NCBI GenBank assembly: GCA_900540625.1
Contig: UQGP01000020.1
Coordinates: 1-42,381, forward strand
Length of the DNA: 42,381 nt
From: an uncultured Porphyromonadaceae bacterium
Lineage (GTDB): Bacteria > Bacteroidota > Bacteroidia > Bacteroidales > Muribaculaceae
Direction: 5' to 3'
Shown here piece by piece: positions 24,729 to 34,075 of the stretch (position 1 is its first letter; each line of letters starts with the position of its first letter). A program made the position numbers and the translations under genes. The notes under the pieces are model-generated. The model was not told the origin of the DNA, searched no databases, and saw only the letters and a program-made list of their open reading frames with translations.

Positions 24729-25511
24729 ATGAAAATAGCAATCATAGGAGCCGGTGCCATGGGCGGTGCTGTAGCTCGCGGTCTGCTCGCTGCCGGGGTT
24801 GCGCCCGATAGTCTGCACATATCCAATCCTACGGACGCCAAGTTGCGCCCCTTTGCTGACGCCGGATGCGCCACCACCTCCGACAATCGTGCTGCGGCAA
24901 GTGGTGCGGACGTTGTTGTCGTGGCCGTAAAACCGTGGATATTGCCTGATGTGCTACGACAGATAGCCGCAGCCACAGACGCGGCACACACCATACTTGC
25001 AGTCATAGCCGCTTCCGTCACCTGCGCCGAAATCGACGCGTGGATAGACGGCAAATATGCTGACGGAGCCTTGGTGATGCCCAATACGGCCATGAACGTG
25101 CGTCGGTCGATGACCTTCGCCGTGCCTCTGCCCAAAAGCAAGGAGGTCCCGGGTCAAATCACCGAAATATTTGAGAAACTCGGAACGGTCAAAGCTATAG
25201 ACGAGACACATCTGCCGGCAGCTATGGCGCTGGCATCTTGCGGCATAGCATACGCATTGCGCTACATACGTGCTGCCGTCGAAGGCGGTGTCCAGATGGG
25301 CATACGTGCCGCCGAGGCACAGGACATCGTGGCCGCTACTGTCGAGGGCGCCGCCGCACTGCTGACCGAACAACCGGGCGCTCATGCCGAAGCCGAAATT
25401 GACAAGGTGACCACCCCCGGCGGAGTGACCATACGCGGACTCAACGCCATGGAAGCCGCCGGATTTACTCATGCCGTAATCTCGGGACTGCTGGCCTCGA
25501 CTTCCAAGTAA
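24729..25511 (+). CDS. proC: Pyrroline-5-carboxylate reductase
   Basis: A 260-residue cytoplasmic enzyme for the last step of proline synthesis, reducing pyrroline-5-carboxylate with NAD(P)H. It has an N-terminal Rossmann loop (IGAGAMGGAVARGLLAAG), the AVKPW segment, and the C-terminal family signature around TTPGGVTIRGLNAMEAAG. It opens a compact proC-proB-proA cluster (9 bp to proB), covering the whole pathway from glutamate. Confidence 0.96.
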   Translation: MKIAIIGAGAMGGAVARGLLAAGVAPDSLHISNPTDAKLRPFADAGCATTSDNRAAASGADVVVVAVKPWILPDVLRQIAAATDAAHTILAVIAASVTCAEIDAWIDGKYADGALVMPNTAMNVRRSMTFAVPLPKSKEVPGQITEIFEKLGTVKAIDETHLPAAMALASCGIAYALRYIRAAVEGGVQMGIRAAEAQDIVAATVEGAAALLTEQPGAHAEAEIDKVTTPGGVTIRGLNAMEAAGFTHAVISGLLASTSK

Positions 25512-25520
25512 TATTCTGAT

Positions 25521-26615
25521 ATGCATGCCAATAATATGCGCCGTATAGTTGTCAAAATAGGCAGCAACGTGCTCACCCGTGCCGACGGCCGCCCCGACAT
25601 CACTCACATGGCGCAGATAGTCGGCCAAGTGGCCGAAATACGCGGCCGTGGCAATCAGGTCATCCTGGTGTCCAGCGGTGCCGTGGCCTGCGGACGTTCC
25701 ATGGTGTCTCCTGGAGGCGGCCTCGATGCCGTGGGCTGTCGTCAGGTGTTCAGCGCTGTGGGCCAAATCAAATTGCTCAATATTTATAGCGCCATGTTTG
25801 CCGAATACGGCATCACCGTGGGGCAGGTGCTGACACAAAAAGATAATTTCGCCAACCGTCGCGCCTACCTCAATCAGCGCTCCTGCATAGACGCATTGCT
25901 CGAAAGCGGCGTCCTGCCCATACTCAACGAAAACGACACAACTTCGCTCACCGAGTTGATGTTTACCGATAACGACGAATTGGCCGGGTTGGTGGCCTCT
26001 ATGACCGATGCCTCGCTACTCATCATACTATCCAATGTCGACGGAATTTTCACCGGCGACCCGTCCGACCCGTCGTCGAAGCTGATACGTCGCGTGCAGC
26101 CCGGTGACGACCTGTCCGGCGTCATCGTGACGCGAAAGAGCGGCTTCGGCCGCGGCGGTATGGGTACCAAGTACGGCGTGGCCCGCCGCCTCGCCGCCGA
26201 GGGAGTTGACGTAGTCATCGCCAACGGCGTTCGCCCCGATATTCTGTGTGCCGTTGCCCTGGGCGATATGGATGCGCCGGATACGCCTTGCACCCATTTT
26301 GTGGCGGCCGATACCGACATCAGCCCCGTGCGTAGATGGCTGGCACGCAGCACTTCCTTTGCCAAGGGGGCGATACACGTCAACGCCAAAGCTGCCGAAA
26401 TGCTGCTCAGCGACCGCGCCGTCAGCCTGCTGCCCGTGGGCGCTACGGCCATAGACGGGACTTTTGACGAAGGAGACATCGTCGCTGTCATCAACCCCGA
26501 AGGACGCCGCATTGCCGTAGGACGCGCCGCCTGCGATGCCGACACCGCACGCGCCGCTCTCGGACATCACGGCGAGCGCCCGCTTATACATTACGACTAC
26601 CTTTTTATCGAATAA
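25521..26615 (+). CDS. proB: Glutamate 5-kinase
   Basis: A 364-residue enzyme that phosphorylates glutamate, the first and usually proline-inhibited step of proline synthesis. The amino-acid-kinase domain runs from RRIVVKIGSNVLTRADG through VILVSSGAVACGR, LNENDTTSLTELMFTDND and KSGFGRGGMGTKYGVAR. A C-terminal PUA domain of about 80 residues follows (FAKGAIHVNAKAAEMLLSD). Either the ATG at 25521 or the one at 25536 could be used. proA starts 7 bp after its stop. Confidence 0.96.
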   Translation: MHANNMRRIVVKIGSNVLTRADGRPDITHMAQIVGQVAEIRGRGNQVILVSSGAVACGRSMVSPGGGLDAVGCRQVFSAVGQIKLLNIYSAMFAEYGITVGQVLTQKDNFANRRAYLNQRSCIDALLESGVLPILNENDTTSLTELMFTDNDELAGLVASMTDASLLIILSNVDGIFTGDPSDPSSKLIRRVQPGDDLSGVIVTRKSGFGRGGMGTKYGVARRLAAEGVDVVIANGVRPDILCAVALGDMDAPDTPCTHFVAADTDISPVRRWLARSTSFAKGAIHVNAKAAEMLLSDRAVSLLPVGATAIDGTFDEGDIVAVINPEGRRIAVGRAACDADTARAALGHHGERPLIHYDYLFIE

Positions 26616-26622
26616 AGCAAAA

Positions 26623-27894
26623 ATGCAATACACAGATATAGACACCTTGCTGCAGAAAGCACATGCCGCCGCCCCGGCCTTGGCCGCTATGGACGAAGCA
26701 TGCCGCACAAAGGTGCTCAACGATGTGGCTGATGCCATTGAAGCTCATGCCGATACCATTCTCGAAGCCAACGGTCGCGACCTCGCGGCTATGGATCCTG
26801 CGTCGCCGCTGTACGACCGCCTGCGCCTCGACCGCGCACGACTGCGCGATATAGCCGCCGATATGCGCCACGTATCCTCGCTGCCCTCGCCTTTAGGCAT
26901 AGTCACGGACGCCAATACCCTGCCCAACGGCCTGTACATTCGCCGTGTCAGTGTACCTTTCGGAGTTATTGCGGTCATCTACGAGGCCCGTCCCAATGTC
27001 ACCTTCGACGTCTTCGGGTTGTGCTTCAAGAGCGGCAACGCGTGCGTACTCAAGGGCGGCAAGGACGCTGCAAACACCAACGTCGCCGCCGTGACCGTTA
27101 TTCATGACGTACTGCGCCGTCACGGCATAGATACCGCCGTTGTGGCCATGCCCGAGCCGACACATGAGGCTACACGCCGACTTCTCGAAGCACGCGGTCT
27201 CGTGGACCTATGTATCCCGCGCGGCGGACGTCGACTTATTGACGCCGTACGTCAGAACGCCAAAGTCCCTGTCATCGAAACCGGCGCCGGAGTGGTGCAC
27301 GCGTACATCGATGCCGCGGCCGACATCGGCGTGGCTACCGCTATTGTCACCAATGCCAAGACGCGTCGTGTCAGCGTTTGCAATGCCCTGGATACCACGA
27401 TAGTGCATGCGTCGCGCTTGGCTGATATCGCGAAGATATGTGCGCCGTTGGCCGATAAATCAGTGACAATATATGCTGACACTCAGGCTTATAAAGCCCT
27501 GCTCGAAGGCGGATATCCGGCCGAGCTGCTTGCCCGCGCCGACGATGACGACGACGCCCCGATATGGGATACCGAATGGATGGACTACAAGATGGGACTG
27601 CGCACCGTCGGCACTATCGAGCAAGCACTTGCGCATATAGCCGCACACGGCAGCGGACATTCCGAGGCTATAGTCACGGAGAATGCTGCAGCTGCCGAGG
27701 CATTTCGCCGCAACGTAGACGCCGCCTGCGTGTATGTCAATGCGCCGACATCCTTCACCGACGGAGCTCAATTCGGGCTTGGCGCCGAAATAGGCATATC
27801 CACCCAAAAATTAGGGCCTCGCGGTCCTATGGGCTTGCGCGAAATCACTACCTATCGCTGGTATATCGACGGTCACGGCCAGACGCGTCCTTGA
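26623..27894 (+). CDS. proA: Gamma-glutamyl phosphate reductase
   Basis: A 423-residue aldehyde-dehydrogenase-fold enzyme that reduces glutamyl phosphate to glutamate semialdehyde. Typical motifs are PFGVIAVIYEARPNVTFD, the catalytic-cysteine region ending CNALDTTIVH, and FGLGAEIGISTQKLGPRGPM near the end. The ATG at 26623 (MQYTDIDTLLQKAH) follows the proB stop by 7 bp; an upstream in-frame ATG lies inside proB and would add an unrelated N-terminus. Confidence 0.96.
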   Translation: MQYTDIDTLLQKAHAAAPALAAMDEACRTKVLNDVADAIEAHADTILEANGRDLAAMDPASPLYDRLRLDRARLRDIAADMRHVSSLPSPLGIVTDANTLPNGLYIRRVSVPFGVIAVIYEARPNVTFDVFGLCFKSGNACVLKGGKDAANTNVAAVTVIHDVLRRHGIDTAVVAMPEPTHEATRRLLEARGLVDLCIPRGGRRLIDAVRQNAKVPVIETGAGVVHAYIDAAADIGVATAIVTNAKTRRVSVCNALDTTIVHASRLADIAKICAPLADKSVTIYADTQAYKALLEGGYPAELLARADDDDDAPIWDTEWMDYKMGLRTVGTIEQALAHIAAHGSGHSEAIVTENAAAAEAFRRNVDAACVYVNAPTSFTDGAQFGLGAEIGISTQKLGPRGPMGLREITTYRWYIDGHGQTRP

Positions 27895-27984
27895 AAAATA
27901 TGCCGAATTAAAGGTCCGGAAAAATGTAAAACGGGCGATTTTGCCGTTTTTTTACATTCTGATTTTTAATTTCGGCTCAAAAAT

Positions 27985-28016
27985 TTTGTGGAGACAAAAA
28001 TAAATTGCTAACTTTG
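27985..28016 (+). promoter_or_regulatory. Promoter of tRNA-Ser
   Basis: TTTG at 27985-27988 and TAACTTTG at 28009-28016 with a 20-bp spacer. Nothing else is seen between the proA stop and the tRNA. Confidence 0.7.
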
Positions 28017-28097
28017 CAGTCGCAAAGGAGGGCGGTCGTCTCCAAACATAGCGACCGACGGGCATGCGAAGCATGCAAGATTAAGTCCTTCCACCAC

Positions 28098-28187
28098 GGA
28101 GAGGTGGGTGAGTGGCTGAAACCACCAGTTTGCTAAACTGACGTAGGAGTAATCCTACCACGAGTTCGAATCTCGTCCTCTCCGCCA
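28098..28187 (+). tRNA. tRNA-Ser(GCT)
   Basis: A class II tRNA. The acceptor stem GGAGAGG pairs with CCTCTCC, the anticodon loop TTGCTAA gives anticodon GCT, and a long variable arm (CGTAGGAGTAATCCTACCACG) and the T loop GTTCGAATC follow. The discriminator is G at 28184 and CCA is encoded at 28185-28187, unlike the tRNA-Lys in this window. Confidence 0.95.
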
Positions 28188-28192
28188 TCCCC

Positions 28193-28235
28193 TCAAGCCC
28201 TGCAAGAGATACTCTCCTGCGGGGCTTGATTCTTA
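28193..28235 (+). terminator. Terminator after tRNA-Ser
   Basis: An 8-bp stem (TCAAGCCC with GGGCTTGA) followed by TTCTTAT, 5 bp past the tRNA. The remaining bases to 28397 show no gene. Confidence 0.6.
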
Positions 28236-28397
28236 TAGGTACACACGCCTTCGGGCTGTAAGAACTTCGGCATCGTTCGCACAAGCGATACAATCAGGCC
28301 GTCCGACACGCCGGGAAAGACCGGTTGCACGACACGCCCATGTGTCGGGAAGATTATCCTTTAGGTACACACTGCATAATCCTAAATAATTAGATAT

Positions 28398-29585
28398 ATG
28401 CTACTTCAGGGCCACGACATAGTCACAATCGTCACCGCAGTCGCCATATTGTCATTGGTGGTTGTGCTGTCCCTGTTGCATATCGAAAGCGGCAGTCGCT
28501 GGTATCAGTTGCGTAGAGCACGCAAATATCTGGCCTTGGCCTCCGCAGTAGTCGCCCTCACCGGAGTGGTCGGCATTGCTTTTGGCAACCAAAATTCCAA
28601 TTGGGCATTGGTGTCATCGTCCACGCTTTTTGTGGGATTGATTCAAGCCACTATATTCACGTATATTTGTATATGGATGGTGCATCCCGAATACCGTGGT
28701 CGTATCCCCATTGTCGCGGCACTCTTGGGCTGTGCTGTAGTGGGCGGCGGTGCCATAGTCCTGTCCGTGGTCTCTCCGGAGGTTTACAATGATTGGCGTT
28801 GGGTGTGGTCGGGCATTTTTGCCGGACAGATGGTAGGTTATTGTATGCTTTTTGCCCGCGAGTACCGTGCCGGTAAGCGCCATATCGACAACGAGTACGA
28901 GGACGATATCAGCTACCGAATGCGGTGGATACGTCGGTGCTTTCTTGGAGCCTTGGCCGTAGGCATAGGAGCACTCGTGTTTTCGTCCGTAGCGATGCCG
29001 TTGGCGTACTTTGATTGCTTTATGGCGGCGTACACGCTGTATTATATACACATAGGTATTTGTGTCATCAATTACCGCACGCGCGGTGCCTTTATTGTCC
29101 GCGTCGCAGACATTTCGGAGTCGGCCGAAGGGTGGGGCATATCCATGAGTGCGTCGGACGTTCCGTCGACCGACGCGGAGGTCTCGTCGGCTGACAATAC
29201 GCCTGCCGATGCGTCCGCCCCGGCAAGTCGGTTCGAGGTGCATGCTTTAATCGAAAAACGCCTGGTTCGATGGACCAAAGCCGGATTATATTTACGTTCG
29301 GACATACCTATGGACGATATTGCCCGCTACATGGGTGTGACGCGACGTCAACTGAGCGCATATTTTGCCGAGGTACTCCACATGCAATTCCGTACATGGC
29401 GCAATACCAAGCGTATAGACTATGCTCGCGCCTGCATCGAAGCCGATTCGGCTGTCTCGATATCTTCTTTGCCGACGGTCACCGGCTTTGCCAATGCCAG
29501 CAACTTCTACACCGAGTTCAAAAAACAGACCGGTATGACACCCTCGGAATACCGCGCCATATGTCACGCCGCGGCGGAGCGGTAA
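28398..29585 (+). CDS. Membrane-anchored AraC-type regulator
   Basis: A 395-residue protein. Residues 1 to about 235 hold six or seven membrane segments (for example VAILSLVVVLSLLHI, YLALASAVVALTGVVGIAF, IVAALLGCAVVGGGAIVLSV). A polar Ser/Ala/Asp-rich linker follows (about 250-280). The C-terminal 110 residues form two helix-turn-helix units of the AraC type (DIPMDDIARYMGVTRRQLSA and GFANASNFYTEFKKQTGMTP). Such membrane AraC proteins are common in Bacteroidales and may sense a signal in or across the membrane. Target genes are unknown; the downstream TPR-protease gene is 204 bp away, with its own promoter. Confidence 0.88.
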   Translation: MLLQGHDIVTIVTAVAILSLVVVLSLLHIESGSRWYQLRRARKYLALASAVVALTGVVGIAFGNQNSNWALVSSSTLFVGLIQATIFTYICIWMVHPEYRGRIPIVAALLGCAVVGGGAIVLSVVSPEVYNDWRWVWSGIFAGQMVGYCMLFAREYRAGKRHIDNEYEDDISYRMRWIRRCFLGALAVGIGALVFSSVAMPLAYFDCFMAAYTLYYIHIGICVINYRTRGAFIVRVADISESAEGWGISMSASDVPSTDAEVSSADNTPADASAPASRFEVHALIEKRLVRWTKAGLYLRSDIPMDDIARYMGVTRRQLSAYFAEVLHMQFRTWRNTKRIDYARACIEADSAVSISSLPTVTGFANASNFYTEFKKQTGMTPSEYRAICHAAAER

Positions 29586-29747
29586 TGCTCGGTTAAGTAT
29601 ATCGGCTTTTTTTGCCGAAATACATTTTTTCCTCGAAAAACACATTTACGTTTAAGCACTTTCGGGTATATACCTTATGACAGGCAGTGCTGTCTGCCGT
29701 GACGACCGTATTATCGGCCGTGTATCGTATTTTCCAATTATTATCCG

Positions 29748-29755
29748 TATATTTG
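29748..29755 (+). promoter_or_regulatory. Promoter -7 box of the TPR-retropepsin gene
   Basis: TATATTTG lies 34 bp upstream of the ATG at 29790. The -33 position carries only a T-rich stretch. Confidence 0.5.
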
Positions 29756-29789
29756 CGCTGCAAAATAATTTAACGCCTAAAAAACGCTT

Positions 29790-31856
29790 ATGAACAAAGT
29801 TATTACAATCCTAATTGTCATTGCTCTAACGGCTGTGACTGCGATTGCCAAAGAAAAATCTTATCAGCCGGAAAACTATTCGTATATGCGTGGCATCGAG
29901 CAGTTTTCCGAACAGAATTATGCCGATGCTTTAGAGTGGTTCAATAAAGAAATTAAAGAACACCCGGACAACGGTTATGCCTATTGGTTTATCTCGGCCA
30001 TTAAACTCATTCAGGATGAATACGGCGAGGCGTTATCGGCAGCCAATGCCGCACTCCGGAAGGTGACAAAGAAAGATAAAGAAACAATCTCGTCTATATA
30101 TCAGACCCGAGCCAAAATACATATCGCGTTAACTGATACGATAGAAGCTCTCAATGACTATGCTTTGGCTATAAAGGCGGATTCCAAAGACGCGGACGCG
30201 TTAGACGGCCGCGGCGATTTGTTGTATTTTATGGGGCGTTATGACGACTCTGATGCTGACTTCAATAAGGCGCTCGAAATAGAAAACGCGCGTCGATACA
30301 GTACTATGGGCCTCGGACGCAATAATGCAGCGCGTAAGAATTGGGATGCAGCCATCGAACAATACAGCCGGGTCATCAAGATGTATCCCGATTACAGCTC
30401 GGGTTACTCGTTCCGCGCCGAAGCGGACATCGCTAAAGAAATGTGGAACGAAGCCACGGAGGACATTCTCAAAGCGCTCGAAATTGACGGCGATAACAAG
30501 GCGTTTTCGCTAATGAGAGATCTCAAAGGCGAGGCACGCGATGCGATGAAAGTCCGGCTGAAAATCAAGGCTAATAAGGACAAGAAAAACGGAGCTTGGC
30601 AGTACTATCTGGGAATAATGGCTTATGACGAAGATGATTATATAGAAGCCATTTGCTGTTATCAAAATTCTTTCGAAATAGAAGCCGACCCCGTATTGAT
30701 GTTTAATATCTCGGGATGTTACATGGATATGGGCGACTATCGTTCGGCTTTGGATGCCATAGATCGGGCTATACAGATGAAGGATGACGATACGGATTAT
30801 ATGCTCCGTCGTGCCAATATTCTGTCTTCGCTAAAACGCAATGACGAGGCTATCGAGCAGATAGATAAATACATCGAAGCCGACGCCGAAGATGCTAACG
30901 GATACTTGGCCAAAGCCGAATACGAGTACGACAAGAAGGACTATACAGGTGCGATTGAGGACTACACCTCCGTCACGGTGCTTGCACCGGAATATATGCC
31001 TGCGTACCTCAAGCGCGGTCAGGCATACACGGCCATAGGCAAGAAAGACCTTGCTGTCAAAGATTTTGAGAAAATTATCGAGACGGACACCGTGCAGGGT
31101 AGCGTAATACGCGGATATGCATTGGTGCGTCTGGGACGCAACGATGAAGTCCGTGATTGCATCGCCAAGATTATTGAGGCCGACAGCACGGAGAATAACT
31201 ACAACGTGGCGTGTCTATACTCGTTGTTGGGCGATACCGATTCGGCGATAGTATATTTACGCAAGGCTTTGGACCGGAAGGTCAGCGTTCTTGTACATGT
31301 GCGGGATGACCAAGATTTCGATAATATTCGCGATATGGAAGCCTACAAGGCACTCGTCGATGAGTATACCGAAAAGCTCAATGCGTCCTTGCCTACGGAA
31401 GTCAAAATTGTAGGCAACGAAGACGCCGGGGATGACGCAGACGGCGAAACGGAGACTTCTGAAGTCCCTTTTGCAAAATCGGAGGGAGTGACCAAGGTCA
31501 AATGTACCATCAACGATCTGCCTCTGAGCTTTATCTTTGATACCGGGGCGTCTCTTGTGTCGATGTCTTCGGTCGAGGCAACTTTTATGTACAAGAACGG
31601 GTACATCACCAAGGACGACATCTGCGGTACGACTATGTTTACAGATGCCAACGGCGACATTAGCGAAGGCACTATTATCAATCTTCGCAAAATCAAATTC
31701 GGAGAGTTTGAACTTACAAATGTGCGCGCATCCGTAGTCCACAATCAGGTGGCTCCGCTTCTGTTGGGTCAATCCGTTCTGGGGCGTCTCGGTCGAATAA
31801 CCATTGACAACAAGAGACAATGCCTCATCATCACGCACAAAAAATCGGCCAAATGA
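29790..31856 (+). CDS. Exported TPR protein fused to a retropepsin-like aspartic protease domain
   Basis: A 688-residue protein with an N-terminal signal peptide (MNKVITILIVIALTAVTAIA). About ten TPR units follow, through roughly residue 530 (for example EQNYADALEWFNKEIKEHP, AIEDYTSVTVLAPEYMPAYL). After an acidic linker (residues about 545-565) comes a single-chain aspartic protease-like domain with D584 in FIFDTGASLVSMS and the later LLLGQSVLGRLGRITIDN, the hallmark pair of clan AA retropepsin-like proteins. Such domains usually work as dimers because each chain gives one Asp. The TPR part may bind the client or mediate assembly in the periplasm. No partner gene is next to it. Confidence 0.88.
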   Translation: MNKVITILIVIALTAVTAIAKEKSYQPENYSYMRGIEQFSEQNYADALEWFNKEIKEHPDNGYAYWFISAIKLIQDEYGEALSAANAALRKVTKKDKETISSIYQTRAKIHIALTDTIEALNDYALAIKADSKDADALDGRGDLLYFMGRYDDSDADFNKALEIENARRYSTMGLGRNNAARKNWDAAIEQYSRVIKMYPDYSSGYSFRAEADIAKEMWNEATEDILKALEIDGDNKAFSLMRDLKGEARDAMKVRLKIKANKDKKNGAWQYYLGIMAYDEDDYIEAICCYQNSFEIEADPVLMFNISGCYMDMGDYRSALDAIDRAIQMKDDDTDYMLRRANILSSLKRNDEAIEQIDKYIEADAEDANGYLAKAEYEYDKKDYTGAIEDYTSVTVLAPEYMPAYLKRGQAYTAIGKKDLAVKDFEKIIETDTVQGSVIRGYALVRLGRNDEVRDCIAKIIEADSTENNYNVACLYSLLGDTDSAIVYLRKALDRKVSVLVHVRDDQDFDNIRDMEAYKALVDEYTEKLNASLPTEVKIVGNEDAGDDADGETETSEVPFAKSEGVTKVKCTINDLPLSFIFDTGASLVSMSSVEATFMYKNGYITKDDICGTTMFTDANGDISEGTIINLRKIKFGEFELTNVRASVVHNQVAPLLLGQSVLGRLGRITIDNKRQCLIITHKKSAK

Positions 31857-31887
31857 TAGCCGTGTGATACCATCGAGTGCGACATCC

Positions 31888-31942
31888 ACCGCACAAAAAA
31901 GGCCGGCACGCGGATGAGGCGTGCCGGCCTTTTTTGTGCGGT
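31888..31942. terminator. Bidirectional terminator
   Basis: A perfect 23-bp inverted repeat (31888-31910 with 31920-31942; GCACAAAAAAGGCCGGCACG on the left arm) with a 9-nt loop. The A/T run inside the stem gives a T6 tract on either strand. It lies between the convergent protease and ferritin genes and should stop both transcripts. Confidence 0.92.
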
Positions 31943-31967
31943 TTGGACTGTATATGTCGGGCGCTTA

Positions 31968-32495
31968 TCAGTTGTTGGAAGCGGCGGCCAGGGGTGCGGG
32001 TACGACGTATACGCGTGCGGCCAGTTCCTGGTCGAGGGTGTAAAGAGCCATACCGTCGTTGCCTATCAGGCGCAGACGGTCGATGAGGCGTTGTGCGTTC
32101 TCTTCCTCTTCGACTTGCTCGGAGACAAACCAATCGAGTTTGCCGCGTGTGGCGTAGTCGTGCTCGGCTTCGGCCAGTGCGTACAAGTTGTTGATGAGCG
32201 AGGTGACTTTCTGCTCATGCTCTAAGGTGTGCTCGAAGGCGGCCAGAGGGGTATCCCAACTATCGGGAACGGCTTCGATGGGCTGGAGACGTACGCGTCC
32301 GCCGCGCGAGTTGAGGTAATTGATGAATATCTCGGCGTGAGCCTGCTCCTCCTTGGTCTGTACGCGGAACCAGTTGGCAATGCCCGGCAGTCCTGCGTGC
32401 TCAAAGTTCATAGCCATGGCCAGATACAGATATGCCGACCATAATTCCTTGTTTATTTGGATGTTGATGGCATCTTCGACGTTATTGTTAATCAT
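31968..32495 (-). CDS. ftnA: Ferritin
   Basis: A 175-residue iron-storage ferritin that forms 24-subunit shells, oxidises Fe(II) and keeps the mineral inside. Ferroxidase-site residues are in NKELWSAYLYLAMAMNFEH (Glu17), TKEEQAHAEIFINYL (Glu-x-x-His) and AEAEHDYATRGKLDW. The C-terminal tail (VVPAPLAAASNN) is a short extension. A promoter box lies at 32544-32551. Confidence 0.95.
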   Translation of the reverse strand: MINNNVEDAINIQINKELWSAYLYLAMAMNFEHAGLPGIANWFRVQTKEEQAHAEIFINYLNSRGGRVRLQPIEAVPDSWDTPLAAFEHTLEHEQKVTSLINNLYALAEAEHDYATRGKLDWFVSEQVEEEENAQRLIDRLRLIGNDGMALYTLDQELAARVYVVPAPLAAASNN

Positions 32496-32543
32496 AGCTG
32501 TATGTGTGAAAAGTGAATAATATGCGTGTACTGCTTAGTATAA

Positions 32544-32551
32544 CAAATATA
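32544..32551 (-). promoter_or_regulatory. Promoter -7 box of ferritin
   Basis: TATATTTG on the minus strand, 48 bp upstream of the ferritin ATG. A TTGG about 15 bp further up is a poor -33 box. Confidence 0.5.
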
Positions 32552-32601
32552 CGGGCAAAAAGGATGCCAATGGCCGCTCTGCAATGGGATTGTCAGCGGT
32601 T

Positions 32602-33318
32602 TCAACGCTTGTCGAGCAACGCTTGCAGGTATGGAGTGGAACGTATCGCTATGGCTCTTTGGATGTAAGGCGTGGCGGCATCGCGGTTGCCGCAAGTGAC
32701 GAGATAGGCTACCAGGTCCACCAGGGTGTCGTAGTTGTCAGGGGCAAGGTCAAGGATGTGCCGCCATATATCGGCCGCTCCGTCACCATCGCCGCAGAGC
32801 AGAGTGCCTCGTGCCTTGACGCGTAGGTATGTCACGTTCTCGGGGAAGCCTTGCAGCATCTTGTCGGCATAAACCACCATCTGCGGCCCGTCGTTGCGAT
32901 AGTCGTAATAATCGAGGAGGCTTCGGTCGACCATACGCGTCATCCAGGGAAAATTGTCACGTGCGCGTATCAGCAGGTCTTGGTATATGCCGGGATGTCC
33001 CAACGCAAAGGCTCGTGTACGTATGCGTGAAAACAGCGTATCGGCGTTTACCAGATTGCCCATAGCGTTGTGCACCAGTGATATAGCGGCGGTTGTGTCG
33101 CCTGCCAATGTGTTGCTTACCATGGCATCGGCGTATATGTCCGTGTCGTCGGGTGTCCGGTCCAATATCAGCCAATATATAGCGCTGGCGTTGAGCCATT
33201 CGCCTTGGGCGACATATCGTGCGGCCTTGGTGCGCAGGGCGTCTGTTTCGCCGGCCAAGGCAGCGACACACGCGCACAAGGCACATATCGCGGTGAGGAG
33301 TAGTTTGCGGGTGTTCAT
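32602..33318 (-). CDS. Exported TPR-like protein
   Basis: A 238-residue protein with a signal peptide (KLLLTAICALCACVAALAG) and helical repeats of TPR type (KAARYVAQGEWLNASAIYWL, AADIWRHILDLAPDNYDTL). It is probably periplasmic. The gene starts 12 bp after the DUF4919 gene and is likely in one operon with it and with the membrane protein at 34076. No specific function is recognised. Confidence 0.78.
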   Translation of the reverse strand: MNTRKLLLTAICALCACVAALAGETDALRTKAARYVAQGEWLNASAIYWLILDRTPDDTDIYADAMVSNTLAGDTTAAISLVHNAMGNLVNADTLFSRIRTRAFALGHPGIYQDLLIRARDNFPWMTRMVDRSLLDYYDYRNDGPQMVVYADKMLQGFPENVTYLRVKARGTLLCGDGDGAADIWRHILDLAPDNYDTLVDLVAYLVTCGNRDAATPYIQRAIAIRSTPYLQALLDKR

Positions 33319-33330
33319 AGTGGTGCGAGG

Positions 33331-34074
33331 CTATTGCCGTTCGAGTTCTTCGGGGTGCTTGAGGTAGTATTGCTCGAGCATGTGGTGCAGGTTGAAGTAG
33401 TGGTCGCTTTCTTTGGGTTCTTTTTTGCCTACCTTGACCGTGACTTTTTCGTAGTATGGCTCGACAAATTCCGAGCCGGTGACGGTGACTTGCGTTCCGG
33501 AGAGGTTGAAGAAGTCGTATTCGTGTGTCTGATAAGCTACCACCCAGGCACTCTCGGGGCTGTCGCCGGTGCCCGACGATGCTATGGTGAGCAGCAAATT
33601 GTTGAGCTTGGAGGCCCAGATGTTGGCTATGTTGACTTTGCCGAGGCACTTGTAGGCGTATACCATATAATTGAGCTGTCGCAGGTCCAGAGGATTGTCG
33701 CCGAGGACTTTTTCGGCAACGCTGATAATGCGTTTGCACTCGCCGGGCGATAGGTGATCGCGCTTGAGGTATGTAGGCCCCAGTTGCTTGACTTCGTTTT
33801 CGAACGGTGACGGCCGATATGGGTCGTAGTCCTCCTGGAATATGGCGCCGTAGTAGAAGTAGCGGTATTGCTCGGCAGTCATCGAAGTATCGTTTTCGAA
33901 GAACCGGTCCATGAGTCGCGGAAAATAGAATTGCGATGCCGGGTCGGTGGAGGCTTCCTTGATTTTGGCCATATCGGGGTGGACGTGAGACAGATGCGGC
34001 CTTTGGGCGTATGCCCCGAGACCGGCAATCAGCGTTGTCGCGAATATTGTGAATAGTGTCAGTATTCGATTCAT
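33331..34074 (-). CDS. DUF4919 domain protein, exported
   Basis: A 247-residue protein with an N-terminal signal peptide (ILTLFTIFATTLIAGLGAYAQ) and a conserved DUF4919 body (FYFPRLMDRFFENDTSMTAE, YRYFYYGAIFQEDYDPYRPS). The family occurs in Bacteroidetes and has no assigned function. It lies 1 bp from the upstream membrane gene and 12 bp from the TPR-like gene, forming a three-gene unit. Confidence 0.85.
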   Translation of the reverse strand: MNRILTLFTIFATTLIAGLGAYAQRPHLSHVHPDMAKIKEASTDPASQFYFPRLMDRFFENDTSMTAEQYRYFYYGAIFQEDYDPYRPSPFENEVKQLGPTYLKRDHLSPGECKRIISVAEKVLGDNPLDLRQLNYMVYAYKCLGKVNIANIWASKLNNLLLTIASSGTGDSPESAWVVAYQTHEYDFFNLSGTQVTVTGSEFVEPYYEKVTVKVGKKEPKESDHYFNLHHMLEQYYLKHPEELERQ

Positions 34075-34075
34075 A

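Noticed and set aside
28081..28293. Minus-strand frame with TRFELVVGLLLRQFSK
   Set aside because: Antisense of tRNA-Ser.
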